Source: Jeotgalibacillus haloalkalitolerans (GTDB lineage Bacteria > Bacillota > Bacilli > Bacillales > Jeotgalibacillaceae). Taken from it: 64,000 nucleotides of DNA. Under the pieces are notes generated by a model. The model did no database searches, was not told where the DNA came from, and saw only the letters and a list, made by a program, of their open reading frames with translations. The position numbers and the translations under genes are program-made. Each line of letters opens with the position of its first letter. The stretch's first letter is position 1. Of the stretch, positions 17,628-26,451 are shown one piece after another. The DNA is taken from positions 496,001-560,000 of the forward strand of contig NZ_JAXQNN010000002.1 in assembly GCF_034427455.1 (NCBI RefSeq), read 5' to 3'.

Positions 17628-17813
17628 CAGCTCCCCACACTCCCGGCGCATTTCTGCTTGAAAGGCGCCCTCTTTGTTTCAAAGGTAATACCCATGGATC
17701 ATCTTCTCACACCCCTGCATATAACCTGCTGACACGCGTCCCAAGCGCTCTTTATTGTGAAGCCGCTTCATTATACCTGTTTATTTAAAAGAGTCCTCTT
17801 TAAAATTGCCATC

Positions 17814-17838
17814 AAAAAAAAGCGCCAGTAAGCGCTTA
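17814..17838 (-). terminator. Terminator of yqjQ
   Basis: Leftward: AGCGC, loop TTACTG, GCGCT, then eight T. The short stem overlaps the last codons and the stop of yqjQ. The 200-bp spacer to its left holds no supportable gene. Confidence 0.65.
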
Positions 17839-18624
17839 TTTCTGGTTAAAGCCCTTTTTTCCTAGGCGTTCGACCATGCCCGGTGCTAAAGAATAGGCTT
17901 TCGATACAGCATTCATCCATCCCGGCAGATTGATCTCTCTTTTGTCTGTCTGAAAAGCATCTACTGTTTTTACTGCGACTACCTGAGGTGAGAGCATCCA
18001 CCTTTTCACGCTTTCAGCATAACGGCCGGTCGTGTCAGCTGTATCAAAAAAGTCTGTTTCAATCGGACCAGGGTTAACGGAAGTGACAAAAATATTGTTT
18101 TCAGCAACTTCCATTCTGAGGCTGTTGGAAAACCCTAAAACTGCGTGCTTGGCTGCTGAATACACTGAAGATTTAGGTGTAGCGAGTTTTCCGGCCTGAG
18201 AAGCGATATTCACAATGTGCCCGCTCCCGGATTTCATATGTGGTATGACTGCTTTACTCATCAGCATCAGCGCAATGACATTCACGCTAATCATTGAACT
18301 GATCATGTCATCCGGCGTATCTTCAAGCTTTTCAAACAGACCAAAGCCTGCATTGTTGACCAGAATATCCACACCTCCTGACTCATCCAGTACTGCTTTT
18401 GCAAAAGAAGAAATATCAGTGGTCTCGTTTAAATCAAATGGTCTGACCAGAATCGATCCTGAACCGAATTGACGGCACCTTTCTTTTGTCTGGAGCAGTT
18501 TCCGCTCATCTCTTGCAGTCAGGATGAGATCTGCTCCCCTTCTTGCAGATTCTTCTGCGATCGCTCTGCCCAGACCGCCGGAAGCACCGGTGATCCAGAC
18601 TTTCTTTCCGGATAAATTGTTCAT
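17836..18624 (-). CDS. yqjQ: Short-chain dehydrogenase/reductase (YqjQ-like)
   Basis: This is a cytosolic NAD(P)-dependent oxidoreductase; the substrate is not known. The 262-aa product has the classical SDR motifs. Cofactor glycines are in TGASGGLG (residues about 12-19) and NNAGFG at about 91-96. The catalytic Ser is in NIASQAG (about 140). Tyr and Lys are in YSAAKHAV (about 153-160), and PGPIETDF at about 187-194. It overlaps the end of the upstream metallohydrolase by 4 nt, so the pair forms a coupled operon as in B. subtilis yqjPQ. Confidence 0.85.
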   Translation of the reverse strand: MNNLSGKKVWITGASGGLGRAIAEESARRGADLILTARDERKLLQTKERCRQFGSGSILVRPFDLNETTDISSFAKAVLDESGGVDILVNNAGFGLFEKLEDTPDDMISSMISVNVIALMLMSKAVIPHMKSGSGHIVNIASQAGKLATPKSSVYSAAKHAVLGFSNSLRMEVAENNIFVTSVNPGPIETDFFDTADTTGRYAESVKRWMLSPQVVAVKTVDAFQTDKREINLPGWMNAVSKAYSLAPGMVERLGKKGFNQK

Positions 18625-19589
18625 AGTTTCACCCCGCTTTCAGCCCTGTAAATAACGGCTTGACCTTCCAGACCGGCCGCTTTGATTTCCTTGCTGAAAA
18701 TCAGATAATCCAGCTGTCCGACTGTTTCAGAAATAGTCAGACCGAGCTGTTTCTTATAGATTTTAGGGAAGAGCTGTTTACAGACTTCAAAGGCAGTTGT
18801 TTCCTGACGCTGCAGTAATGACTTTACATACATGGCTCTTTCATGCTGTTTAACTAATCTATCTTTTATCAGTTCCTCAGCATGAGAAACAGGTTTTCCA
18901 TGTCCCGGATACACAATAACAGGCTTCAGGGCAGCAAGCTTATTGAGTGATTCATTATATTGAATCTGGGGTAATGGCCGGGGCTGATTGATCCCAAACG
19001 GCGGTTCGATCAGCGGATTTGAAGAAATATGCTGAATCAGCAGGTCACCGCCAATGACAGTACCATTTTCATGAACGAGTGAAATATGTCCCTGGGAATG
19101 GCCATGTGACTCCATCACACTCCACCCAACATGTCCAGGCAAAGCATCTTCTTCTGATAAATAGACGTCAACCGGTCTTCTTTCCATCGCATATAAAGGT
19201 TCCTTCATTTTTTCAAGCAGAATCAGATAATGATCAGGAAGCCCTGCCTGTTTAAAAAATTCTGTATAAAAGAAGTCGTGTAAATGCATAAAGGAATCAG
19301 TTCTTGTAAGAAAACGCTCACTGTCGCGGTGAGCAAACAGTTTCGCGCTGCTGAAAAATTCAGTTAAACCGGCATGGTCAGGATGGTGATGGGTTAATAC
19401 AACCTGATCAATATCCTGAGGCGTGAGCCCAGCTTCCTTCAGCTTTGCAGTCATAACCTCTTTTCCCTCTGCAGTGTCGGGCCCGGTATCAACAAGTGTT
19501 ACCGCATCACCGATCAATAAATAAGTATGCACATCTCCTACTGCAAACGGTGTAGGGATTGTGAGCTGTTGGATAACCGGATCTTTCAT
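18621..19589 (-). CDS. yqjP: MBL-fold metallohydrolase (YqjP-like)
   Basis: This is a cytosolic metallo-beta-lactamase-fold hydrolase of unknown substrate. The ATG at 19589 (MKDPVIQQLTIPTPFAVG) follows TCAGGAGGT; the longer frame lacks a site. The 322-aa product has the first metal motif VLTHHHPDHAG (residues about 74-84), followed by the downstream histidines in ESHGHSQGHISLV (about 172-184). The C-terminal VYPGHGKPVSHAEE (about 240-253) is next. A helical C-terminal domain (about 255-322) resembles that of glyoxalase-II-like or LACTB2-like proteins. It is the first gene of the yqjP-yqjQ pair and diverges from the proI T-box leader. Confidence 0.82.
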   Translation of the reverse strand: MKDPVIQQLTIPTPFAVGDVHTYLLIGDAVTLVDTGPDTAEGKEVMTAKLKEAGLTPQDIDQVVLTHHHPDHAGLTEFFSSAKLFAHRDSERFLTRTDSFMHLHDFFYTEFFKQAGLPDHYLILLEKMKEPLYAMERRPVDVYLSEEDALPGHVGWSVMESHGHSQGHISLVHENGTVIGGDLLIQHISSNPLIEPPFGINQPRPLPQIQYNESLNKLAALKPVIVYPGHGKPVSHAEELIKDRLVKQHERAMYVKSLLQRQETTAFEVCKQLFPKIYKKQLGLTISETVGQLDYLIFSKEIKAAGLEGQAVIYRAESGVKL

Positions 19590-19677
19590 TTTTTTTACCT
19601 CCTGAAATGAATAACTATTCACTTTTTAACTAGTGTAGCCTTTTTCTTCAACTTTGTTAAGTAAAACAAAAAATCTC

Positions 19678-19706
19678 TTGACAAACTTTTATAATCTGAG
19701 CATAAT
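19678..19706 (+). promoter_or_regulatory. Sigma-A promoter of the proI T-box transcript
   Basis: TTGACA (19678-19683), a 17-bp spacer and CATAAT (19701-19706): five of six -10 bases and all -35 bases match. It lies just ahead of the T-box leader. Confidence 0.8.
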
Positions 19707-19714
19707 CTCAATAA

Positions 19715-19943
19715 TATATAAAAACGATGACAAGGAATAGTAAGCGTGTATAGGGACTAAAGAGAGCAGAATCCAAAGGCTGTAAGATTCTGCAGTACCC
19801 CTTCCGCTGAACCTGCCCCTGGAGTGACATAAACCTGTCCGCAGAGCCGGCGTTAACGGTCTCAAAGAGTGTGCGGAGCAGTCTGCAAATTAAGGTGGTA
19901 CCACGGAAGAACCCTTTCGTCCTTTTACAGGAGAAAGGGTTTT
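19715..19943 (+). ncRNA. T-box riboswitch, proline-type, controlling proI
   Basis: The T-box sequence AAGGTGGTACCACG (19892-19905) is unmistakable. A terminator follows, AACCCTTTC ... GAAAGGGTT then six T (19909-19943), which competes with the antiterminator. Upstream is the AGTA loop-E stretch (near 19738), GAGAGCAG and GGCTG distal elements. The segment GAACCTGCCCCTGGAG (19809-19824) follows; any in-loop reading of it as CCU or CCC specifies proline. Uncharged tRNA-Pro should stabilise antitermination and raise ProI when proline is short. The exact specifier triplet needs a covariance alignment. Confidence 0.93.
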
Positions 19944-19969
19944 TTGCTATTTACAAGGAGGAATGCCTA

Positions 19970-20782
19970 ATGAAAATGGTGTTTATTGGCGCAGGATCAA
20001 TGGCCGAAGCGATGATCAAAGGAATCAAAAACGCTGAAGCTTTCAGTCAGGATGAGCTTTGGGTGACGAATAGAAACGATAAAGAAAGACTTCAGCTGCT
20101 GACAGAGAAATACGATGTCAAAAGCAGTTATGATCTGAGCAGCTTACTTACAGATGCTGAAGTCATCATTTTAGCGGTTAAACCTAAAGATGCAAGTGAT
20201 GCTCTTCAGGCGATCCGGCCATATGTGAAAGGACAGCTGCTGATTTCAGTGCTTGCCGGTCTGTCTATCGGTTTTATTGAAAGTATTATTGGTAAAGCTC
20301 CGATTGCACGCGCGATGCCCAATACATCTGCAATGATTGGACAATCTGCAACCGGACTTTCATTTAATGATCAGATCCTTCGTTCACAGCATACTTTAGC
20401 AACTTCAATTTTTTCTGCGATCGGGTCTGTGACACACGTTGAGGAATCACGTCTTGATCTTGTTACAGGACTTTCCGGGAGTGGTCCTGCCTACATTTAT
20501 TATATTGTGGAAGCGATGGAGAAAGCGGCATCAGAACTCGGTGAGGATGCAATGCCGTTTATTATTCAAACGCTAAAAGGTGCTGCGCATATGCTCGAAA
20601 GCTCTGACCAGTCACCGGAAGAATTAAGAAAGGCAATTACAAGCGAAGGCGGCACAACTGAAGCAGGTATTGCACAGCTTGAATCCCATCATGTAAAAGA
20701 TGCATTTGCAGAGTGTATTAAAGAAGCTACGGACCATTCCGGCAGACTGCGCAGACAATTTGAACAGGCACATAACATTTAA
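19970..20782 (+). CDS. proI: Pyrroline-5-carboxylate reductase
   Basis: It reduces pyrroline-5-carboxylate to L-proline with NADPH, in the cytosol. The ATG at 19970 (MKMVFIGAGSMAEAMIKG) follows AAGGAGG. The longer frame from 19871 would be translated through the T-box terminator and is wrong. The 270-aa product has the dinucleotide-binding GAGSMAEA, the AVKP motif and AMPNTSAMIGQSATG (about residues 111-125). The family signature GSGPAYIYYIVEAM and the substrate-binding C-terminus KAITSEGGTTEAGIAQLE follow. T-box control and B. subtilis position both support proI rather than proH/proG. Confidence 0.95.
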   Translation: MKMVFIGAGSMAEAMIKGIKNAEAFSQDELWVTNRNDKERLQLLTEKYDVKSSYDLSSLLTDAEVIILAVKPKDASDALQAIRPYVKGQLLISVLAGLSIGFIESIIGKAPIARAMPNTSAMIGQSATGLSFNDQILRSQHTLATSIFSAIGSVTHVEESRLDLVTGLSGSGPAYIYYIVEAMEKAASELGEDAMPFIIQTLKGAAHMLESSDQSPEELRKAITSEGGTTEAGIAQLESHHVKDAFAECIKEATDHSGRLRRQFEQAHNI

Positions 20783-20837
20783 AAGTTGCAGCTGTTCAGC
20801 GCATTTATGTACGATGAATAAAAAGGAGCTGTAGAAC

Positions 20838-21977
20838 ATGCTCTTTATCCTGCTTGCACTTACGGCTCTCTTCTGGATGATTATTGCGCTTGATACGTAT
20901 AGAGGGCTCTCTTCACTTCATGCACTTGAAAAAGAAGCACCTATTCGTTCAAGCGGTAAAATTAGTGTGATTGTACCTGCGAGAAATGAAGAAGACCATA
21001 TTATGAAAAGCATCAGCTCTCAGCTCAATCAGACCTATCAGCACATCGAATGGATCCTGATTAATGACCGCTCAAAAGACACAACCGGCACACTGATGGA
21101 AAAGCTTGCAGAAAAAGATCACAGAATTACAGTGATTCATATAGACAAACTGCCTGAAGGGTGGCTTGGCAAGAATTATGCGCTTCATAAAGGAACTCTG
21201 GCTGCTTCAGGGGATGTCTACTTATTTACTGATGCTGATGTAAGGTATGAACCCGACCTCATTGCCAAGGCAGCCGGATATATGAACCGGTTGAAGATCG
21301 CTCATCTGACCGTTTCCCCAGACCTTCAGTCAAAGAGCTTTTTATTAAAAGGGTTTGTGGCTTTTTTCTTATTCGGGTTTTCATATTATAAAAGACCATG
21401 GTCAGCCAACCGCGATCAGTCAAAAAGCGGGATGGGAATCGGTGCATTTAATATGATCAAAAAAGAAGCTTACCAGAACATTGGCGGTCACCAGGCAATC
21501 AGTCTCCGGCCGGATGATGATCTTCAGCTCGGGATGCTGGTCAAAAAAAATGGATATAAACAAAGAATGGCAACAGCTAAGTCCATGCTGAAAGTCGAGT
21601 GGTATCCAAGTGTGAAAGAAGCATTAAAAGGGCTTGAAAAAAACACTTTTGCCGGACTTCATTACAGCTACCTATTTACTTTCGGTGCAATGGCCGGTGT
21701 ATTTATATCGCAGGTACTTCCCTTTATTGCGATATTCAGCCGGGATGCAAATACTGCCGCGATGGCCTGGGTGTCAATCGGCGCCATTATGGCAGTCTAT
21801 ATTCCAATTACAAGAAGGCTGACAACCTACTCAAGCTTTCACGCAGTACTGTTTCCCATATCAGCCATTCTTTTTATTACCGCTGTCATCAGGGCTGCCA
21901 TGCTGACGCTGCTTCGCGGCGGGGTAAAATGGCGCGGAACAATCTATCCGATAAAAGATTTGAAGAAAAAGAGCTGA
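20838..21977 (+). CDS. Family 2 glycosyltransferase, membrane-bound
   Basis: This 379-aa protein has an N-terminal membrane anchor (residues about 2-22) and a GT-A domain. The domain carries ISVIVPARNEED (about 43-54), the DxD-like FTDADVRYEPDL (about 133-144) and the acceptor-side RPDDDLQLGMLVKKNG (about 226-241). Three or four C-terminal membrane helices (about 278-355) resemble carotenoid/hopanoid-linked glycosyltransferases with the GWLGKNYAL motif. The donor and acceptor are unknown. The gene starts 55 bp after proI, possibly read from the same promoter, and its stop codon lies in a strong terminator palindrome. Confidence 0.75.
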   Translation: MLFILLALTALFWMIIALDTYRGLSSLHALEKEAPIRSSGKISVIVPARNEEDHIMKSISSQLNQTYQHIEWILINDRSKDTTGTLMEKLAEKDHRITVIHIDKLPEGWLGKNYALHKGTLAASGDVYLFTDADVRYEPDLIAKAAGYMNRLKIAHLTVSPDLQSKSFLLKGFVAFFLFGFSYYKRPWSANRDQSKSGMGIGAFNMIKKEAYQNIGGHQAISLRPDDDLQLGMLVKKNGYKQRMATAKSMLKVEWYPSVKEALKGLEKNTFAGLHYSYLFTFGAMAGVFISQVLPFIAIFSRDANTAAMAWVSIGAIMAVYIPITRRLTTYSSFHAVLFPISAILFITAVIRAAMLTLLRGGVKWRGTIYPIKDLKKKS

Positions 21978-21996
21978 AAATTCAGCTCTTTTTCTT
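21963..21996 (+). terminator. Terminator of the glycosyltransferase gene
   Basis: AAGAAAAAGAGCTGAA is exactly complementary to TTCAGCTCTTTTTCTT across a two-base centre. The palindrome contains the last codons and the stop. Confidence 0.85.
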
Positions 21997-22040
21997 ATGG
22001 TGTTATACTGGTATAGAATGTAAACACAGGAGGTATGAAC

Positions 22041-23063
22041 ATGAGTACAGCTTTATTTTCTCCCTATACAGTTAAAAACGTTACATTAAAAAACAGAATT
22101 GTGATGGCACCTATGTGTATGTATTCCTGCTACAGCCGGGATGGAGTTGTTACGGATTTTCACAAAGTGCATTATGCTTCAAGAGCTGCAGGTCAAACCG
22201 GGCTCATTATGCTCGAAGCGACAGCCGTTACACCACAGGGCAGAATCTCTAATGAGGATCTCGGGATATGGAGTGATGAACATGTATCCGGATTAAAGGA
22301 ACTGACAGACCTCATTAAAGAAAACGGGTCAAAGACTGCCATTCAGCTCGCTCATGCAGGCAGAAAGTCAATGACAGACGGTGCAATAATCGCACCTTCG
22401 GCAATCGCTTTTAGTGATAAAATGAAGCAGCCCGAGGAAATGTCACAGGAACAGATTCGCGAAACAGTAGAGGCTTTTAAGGAAGGTGCCAGAAGAGCTT
22501 ATGAAGCAGGCTTTGATATCATTGAGCTACACGGCGCCCACGGTTATTTAATTAATGAGTTTTTATCCCCGCTTTCAAATCACCGTACTGACGAATACGG
22601 CGGGTCGGATGAAAACCGCTACAGATTCTTAAAAGAAATCATAGATGCTGTGAATGAAGTATGGACTGGTCCCTTATTTGTCAGGGTGTCAGCAAGTGAC
22701 TGGCACGAAGAAGGCTTAACCCCTGAGGATTATGCTACATATGCAAAATGGATGAAACAGCAGGGTGTGGATCTGATTGATGTCAGCTCAGGCGCCGTCG
22801 TACCTGCTGATATACATGTTTATCCGGGGTATCAGGTCCCTATGGCTGAAATTATTAAACATAAAAGTGACATTGACACCGGGGCAGTCGGATTAATTAC
22901 AAGCGGCCTGCAGGCAGAAGAAATTCTGCAAAACAAGCGTGCAGATCTGATTTTCATTGCGCGGGAGCTGTTAAGAGACCCGTACTGGGCAAGAAGCGCG
23001 GCAGCTGAACTGAACACGTCAATTGATTCACTTGTGCAATATAAGCGCGGATGGGTGTTTTAA
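22041..23063 (+). CDS. namA: NADPH dehydrogenase, old yellow enzyme family
   Basis: This FMN-dependent ene-reductase (YqjM) reduces alpha,beta-unsaturated carbonyls and is associated with oxidative or electrophile stress. The ATG at 22041 ([14 protein letters not shown]) is 7 nt after AGGAGGT; the ATG at 22035 abuts the site. The 340-aa product carries [12 protein letters not shown] with the FMN-tuning cysteine. It also has LAHAGRKS, the substrate-binding [20 protein letters not shown] (His pair about residues 164-167) and the end [12 protein letters not shown]. All are classic for the YqjM subgroup. It stands alone between terminators. Confidence 0.94.
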   Translation: MSTALFSPYTVKNVTLKNRIVMAPMCMYSCYSRDGVVTDFHKVHYASRAAGQTGLIMLEATAVTPQGRISNEDLGIWSDEHVSGLKELTDLIKENGSKTAIQLAHAGRKSMTDGAIIAPSAIAFSDKMKQPEEMSQEQIRETVEAFKEGARRAYEAGFDIIELHGAHGYLINEFLSPLSNHRTDEYGGSDENRYRFLKEIIDAVNEVWTGPLFVRVSASDWHEEGLTPEDYATYAKWMKQQGVDLIDVSSGAVVPADIHVYPGYQVPMAEIIKHKSDIDTGAVGLITSGLQAEEILQNKRADLIFIARELLRDPYWARSAAAELNTSIDSLVQYKRGWVF

Positions 23064-23071
23064 CCGTTATA

Positions 23072-23104
23072 GGCTGGGGCGAGTCCCAGCCTTTTCTGTT
23101 TTTC
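23072..23104 (+). terminator. Terminator of namA
   Basis: GGCTGGG, loop, CCCAGCC, then TTTTCTGTTTTT; located between the convergent namA and rnz. Confidence 0.85.
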
Positions 23105-24014
23105 AGAGCTCTTCTTCAAGCAGATCGGAAGCAATAAAACTGTTGGGGAAAATCTCCCTGGCCTGGTTCAACAGCTCTTTTTCCTTTCCTTCTGCATATC
23201 GGGCACTGATATGCGTAAGCCAGAGTGACTTCACTCCTGCTGAAACTGCAATCTCTGCTGCCTGCACTGAAGTGGAGTGATAGTAGTCATATGCCATCTT
23301 TTCATTTTCACTTCCAAATGTCGCCTCATGTATCAGGAGATCAGCTCCCTTCGCCAGGTCAATCACTGCATTGCACTTCCTTGTGTCCCCTGCAATTGCG
23401 ATCGTTTTTCCTTTTACAGGCGGCTCAATGAAATCTTTGCCGTTAATCATGCTTCCTTCCCATTCAATTGTCTCGCCATTTTTTAACTGCTTATATACCG
23501 GCCCTGGGCGGATGCCCAACTGCTGAAGTTTTTCCGAATTAAGTTTTCCCGGTCTGTCTTTTTCATCGATTCTATATCCATATGAAGGAATAACATGATC
23601 AAGCTTTCTCACTGAAATGATAAAGTCAGTATCATCAATTGAAGTCCCCTCACTTATTTCTATGATCTCAAGATCGTATTTTAAGTAGGTCCTGCTCAGC
23701 TTAAGTGCAGTGCTGATATACTCTCTAATACCCGCTGGTCCGTAAACCGTCAGCGGCTCTGTCCCCCCCTGAAATGATCGGCTGCCCAAAAACCCAGGCA
23801 GACCGAAAATATGATCACCGTGCAGATGTGTGATGAATACTTTTTTTATTCTTCTTGGCTTGATAGACGTATGAAGTATCTGATGCTGAGTTGCTTCACC
23901 GCAGTCAAACAGCCATATATCGCCGTGTTTGTTCACTTCCTTTAGCGCAAGTGAAGAAACATTCCGCTCTTTGCCGGGCACACCTGCTCCGGTTCCCAGA
24001 AAATGCAATCGCAT
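23103..24014 (-). CDS. rnz: Ribonuclease Z
   Basis: This zinc endonuclease matures tRNA 3' ends lacking an encoded CCA. The ATG at 24014 ([18 protein letters not shown]) follows AAGGAGGAAG; the longer frame has no site. The 303-aa product has the tRNase Z opening LGTGAGVP and the histidine motif [15 protein letters not shown] (about residues 59-73). The flexible exosite region lies at about 150-195. The downstream metal residues are in IAGDTRKC (about 206), HEATF (about 226-230) and LTHISARY (about 264-271). It is B. subtilis yqjK, divergent from zwf. Confidence 0.94.
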   Translation of the reverse strand: MRLHFLGTGAGVPGKERNVSSLALKEVNKHGDIWLFDCGEATQHQILHTSIKPRRIKKVFITHLHGDHIFGLPGFLGSRSFQGGTEPLTVYGPAGIREYISTALKLSRTYLKYDLEIIEISEGTSIDDTDFIISVRKLDHVIPSYGYRIDEKDRPGKLNSEKLQQLGIRPGPVYKQLKNGETIEWEGSMINGKDFIEPPVKGKTIAIAGDTRKCNAVIDLAKGADLLIHEATFGSENEKMAYDYYHSTSVQAAEIAVSAGVKSLWLTHISARYAEGKEKELLNQAREIFPNSFIASDLLEEEL

Positions 24015-24115
24015 AATCTTCCTCCTTATATGTAACAATTATTCAAATTAGTAAATGCTTTTCTGCTGCAGTCAGAAAAATCGTTCTGCCTGTATGTTCA
24101 AGTTCAGCGTAAAGG

Positions 24116-24144
24116 TTGCATCTGGCTGTAAGCCGCTATACAAT
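24116..24144 (+). promoter_or_regulatory. Sigma-A promoter of zwf
   Basis: TTGCAT (24116-24121), 17-bp spacer, TACAAT (24139-24144). It is the only good promoter match in the rnz-zwf divergent spacer. Confidence 0.7.
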
Positions 24145-24200
24145 TTAGATATTGTATTTCCGGCATCATGCCGAATTGAAAATAAAGTGAGGTCCTGAAA

Positions 24201-25694
24201 GTGAAACAGACATCTACACCACCAACATTAATTATGATTTTTGGCGCAACCGGAGACCTTGCTAAACGCAAATTGTACCCTTCATTATATCAGCTTTACC
24301 TGAAAGGGAGTCTGGAAAAACAATTTGCAGTGCTTGGAATCGGACGACGTGAATGGTCTAACCAGCAGTTTACAGACCACATTCGCAATTCATTAACACA
24401 GGCGTCAGATAACCATGATCATATTGAAGCATTCATTGAGCACTGTGTATATGAATCTCATGATGTGGAAGACTCCTCATCATACATAAAACTGAAAAAT
24501 AAAGCGAATGAATTAGATGAGAAGTTTGATCTAAAAGGAAACAGAATCTTTTATCTGGCAATGGCTCCAGAATTTTTCGGTACCATTACTGACCATCTGA
24601 AAGCAGATGGACTCACGGATAACGGCGGATTCTGCAGACTTGTGATTGAAAAGCCGTTTGGTCATAATCTGCCATCAGCAAATGTATTAAATGATCAGAT
24701 CAGACAGTCATTCCCTGAGGAATCAATCTACCGAATTGACCATTATCTCGGGAAAGAAATGGTACAGAATATTGAAGTCATCCGATTTGCAAATGCTTTA
24801 TTTGAGCCGCTCTGGAACAGCCGCTTTATCTCAAATATACAGATTACTTCTTCAGAAGTGCTCGGTGTTGAAGAACGTGGCAGATATTACGAAAAGAGTG
24901 GTGCATTAAGAGATATGGTTCAAAACCATATGCTGCAAATGGTTGCACTGCTTGCAATGGAGCCGCCAATCAGTCTGAGTACAGATGAAATCAGAAGTGA
25001 AAAGGTACGGGTACTGCGTGCCCTTCGACCGGTAGAAGGCGAAGAAGTTGATGATTACTTTGTCAGAGGTCAGTATGGTCCTGATCATGAAGGTGAACAA
25101 AAAGGTTACCGTGAAAATGCAAATGTAGACAGTGACTCGAATACTGAAACGTATGTAGCAGGTAAAGTGATGATTGATAACTTCCGCTGGGCAGGGGTGC
25201 CATTTTATATCCGTACAGGAAAAAGCATGGCTGTAAAGTCTACTAAAATCGTTGTACAGTTCAAGGACATCCCGATGAACCTGTATTACAATAAAGAGCA
25301 TTCACTTGATCCTAACCTGCTTGTGATTCATATTCAGCCTGATGAAGGCATTACGCTACACCTGAATGCAAAGAAAACAGCGCAGGGAATCGATACTGAC
25401 AGTGTGAAACTGAGTTATTCAGCTAGCAGTATTGACGGTATTAACACACCTGAAGCATATGAAAAGTTATTGCTGGACTGTATCCTGGGTGATGCAACAA
25501 ACTTTACACACTGGGATGAGGTCAGACACTCATGGAGCTTTGTAGATAAAATCTCAGATCACTGGGAGAAAACAAAAGATCAAACGTTCCCGAATTACTC
25601 TGCGGGGTCAATGGGTCCTGAAAGAAGCGACTCTCTTCTGGAAAAAGACGGCTTTGAATGGTGGCCGATCGGGGAGCTAGACGTAGAAGAATAG
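24201..25694 (+). CDS. zwf: Glucose-6-phosphate 1-dehydrogenase
   Basis: It oxidises glucose-6-phosphate to 6-phosphogluconolactone with NADP, the entry of the oxidative pentose phosphate pathway. The GTG start follows GTGAGGT. The 497-aa product has the nucleotide-binding [19 protein letters not shown] (residues about 14-32), VIEKPFGH and the active-site [13 protein letters not shown] (about 179-191). FYIRTGKSM follows at about 336-344. Length and motifs are standard. The next oxidative-branch gene, gndA, lies 0.8 kb downstream on the opposite strand, with a DoxX-family gene between. Confidence 0.96.
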   Translation: MKQTSTPPTLIMIFGATGDLAKRKLYPSLYQLYLKGSLEKQFAVLGIGRREWSNQQFTDHIRNSLTQASDNHDHIEAFIEHCVYESHDVEDSSSYIKLKNKANELDEKFDLKGNRIFYLAMAPEFFGTITDHLKADGLTDNGGFCRLVIEKPFGHNLPSANVLNDQIRQSFPEESIYRIDHYLGKEMVQNIEVIRFANALFEPLWNSRFISNIQITSSEVLGVEERGRYYEKSGALRDMVQNHMLQMVALLAMEPPISLSTDEIRSEKVRVLRALRPVEGEEVDDYFVRGQYGPDHEGEQKGYRENANVDSDSNTETYVAGKVMIDNFRWAGVPFYIRTGKSMAVKSTKIVVQFKDIPMNLYYNKEHSLDPNLLVIHIQPDEGITLHLNAKKTAQGIDTDSVKLSYSASSIDGINTPEAYEKLLLDCILGDATNFTHWDEVRHSWSFVDKISDHWEKTKDQTFPNYSAGSMGPERSDSLLEKDGFEWWPIGELDVEE

Positions 25695-25700
25695 AAATCA

Positions 25701-25742
25701 CCCCCCGTCAGATTCGTTTCCGCGACGGGGGGTTTTAATTTT
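25701..25742 (+). terminator. Terminator of zwf
   Basis: CCCCCCGTC and GACGGGGGG flank a 14-nt loop, followed by TTTTAATTTT. Confidence 0.9.
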
Positions 25743-26023
25743 GGCTGAGTTGAAGTGGTGATGGAGAACAATGAGGCGGATGGGTGGAATCTCTTCATTC
25801 TGGCAATTATTCCTTCAATTTGAATATTATACTCTCAATCCCGGTTATGATTCCTTCAATCCAGGATTCATTTCAATCATTCGTATCCAGAACGACATAT
25901 TTCCTTCCTTTTAAACGTTAATTCTTTCAGCACCATGGATATTCCCCTCACTTCTGTATACGATTCCTTCGCTCCCCTGTCTGTACATACCCCACTTCCC
26001 CGGACCCGGATGGTTCAACCCAC
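25743..26023. other. Non-coding spacer with short direct repeats
   Basis: No supportable gene lies in about 280 bp between the zwf and DoxX terminators. A 14-bp motif recurs three times in direct orientation: ATTATTCCTTCAAT (25804), ATGATTCCTTCAAT (about 25846) and ACGATTCCTTCGCT (about 25960). The spacing is irregular. This could be a decayed repeat tract or chance in a T/C-rich stretch. Confidence 0.5.
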
Positions 26024-26059
26024 AAAAAAGTAAGGCGGATCATCCCGCCTTACTTTTTT
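26024..26059 (-). terminator. Terminator of the DoxX-family gene
   Basis: AAAAAAGTAAGGCGG and CCGCCTTACTTTTTT form a 15-bp stem around a six-base loop. It works in either direction and contains the DoxX-family stop codon. Confidence 0.85.
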
Positions 26060-26397
26060 GAAATATTTAATGCCCATTTGATCAGCGGAATCTGAAACAG
26101 CACCCTTCCCCATAATGCAGCAGGCATTCTTTTGCCGGCAATCGGAAAGTTTCTTTGCGCCATATAAATATTTGCAGGCCACACTGCCACTAAAAACAGG
26201 GCGAGTCCTCTTCCTGCAAGCTTAGTTCCCTTGTTTAGTACAAGCATCGCACCGAGCACAATTTCAATCACACCTGTAAGATAAACGATTGTTTTTTTGA
26301 AAGGCAGAAAAGGTGGAACAATCTTTCTGAAATTCCTTTCTTTAAAAAAATGCATGATCCCTGCATACAATACAATTGCACCATATAATCTTCGCAT
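26050..26397 (-). CDS. DoxX family membrane protein
   Basis: This is a 115-aa integral membrane protein with four hydrophobic helices: residues about 5-18, 34-56, 62-80 and 92-110. The DoxX-type pattern GxxHF (AGIMHFF), LTGVIEIVLGAMLV and VAVWPANIYMA is present. The family includes small quinone-linked or stress-related membrane proteins; no specific activity can be assigned. It sits alone between zwf and gndA, on the gndA strand, with a hairpin on each side. Confidence 0.7.
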   Translation of the reverse strand: MRRLYGAIVLYAGIMHFFKERNFRKIVPPFLPFKKTIVYLTGVIEIVLGAMLVLNKGTKLAGRGLALFLVAVWPANIYMAQRNFPIAGKRMPAALWGRVLFQIPLIKWALNISKK

Positions 26398-26416
26398 ATT
26401 GTCTCTCCATTCTATA

Positions 26417-26448
26417 ATACCCGCCTCTCAATCATGAGAGACGGGTAT
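26417..26448 (-). terminator. Hairpin downstream of gndA
   Basis: ATACCCGCCTCTCA pairs with TGAGAGaCGGGTAT (one mismatch) around a four-base loop, directly after the gndA stop. There is no clear T run, so it may be a weak terminator or a stabilising hairpin. Confidence 0.5.
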
Positions 26449-26451
26449 ATG

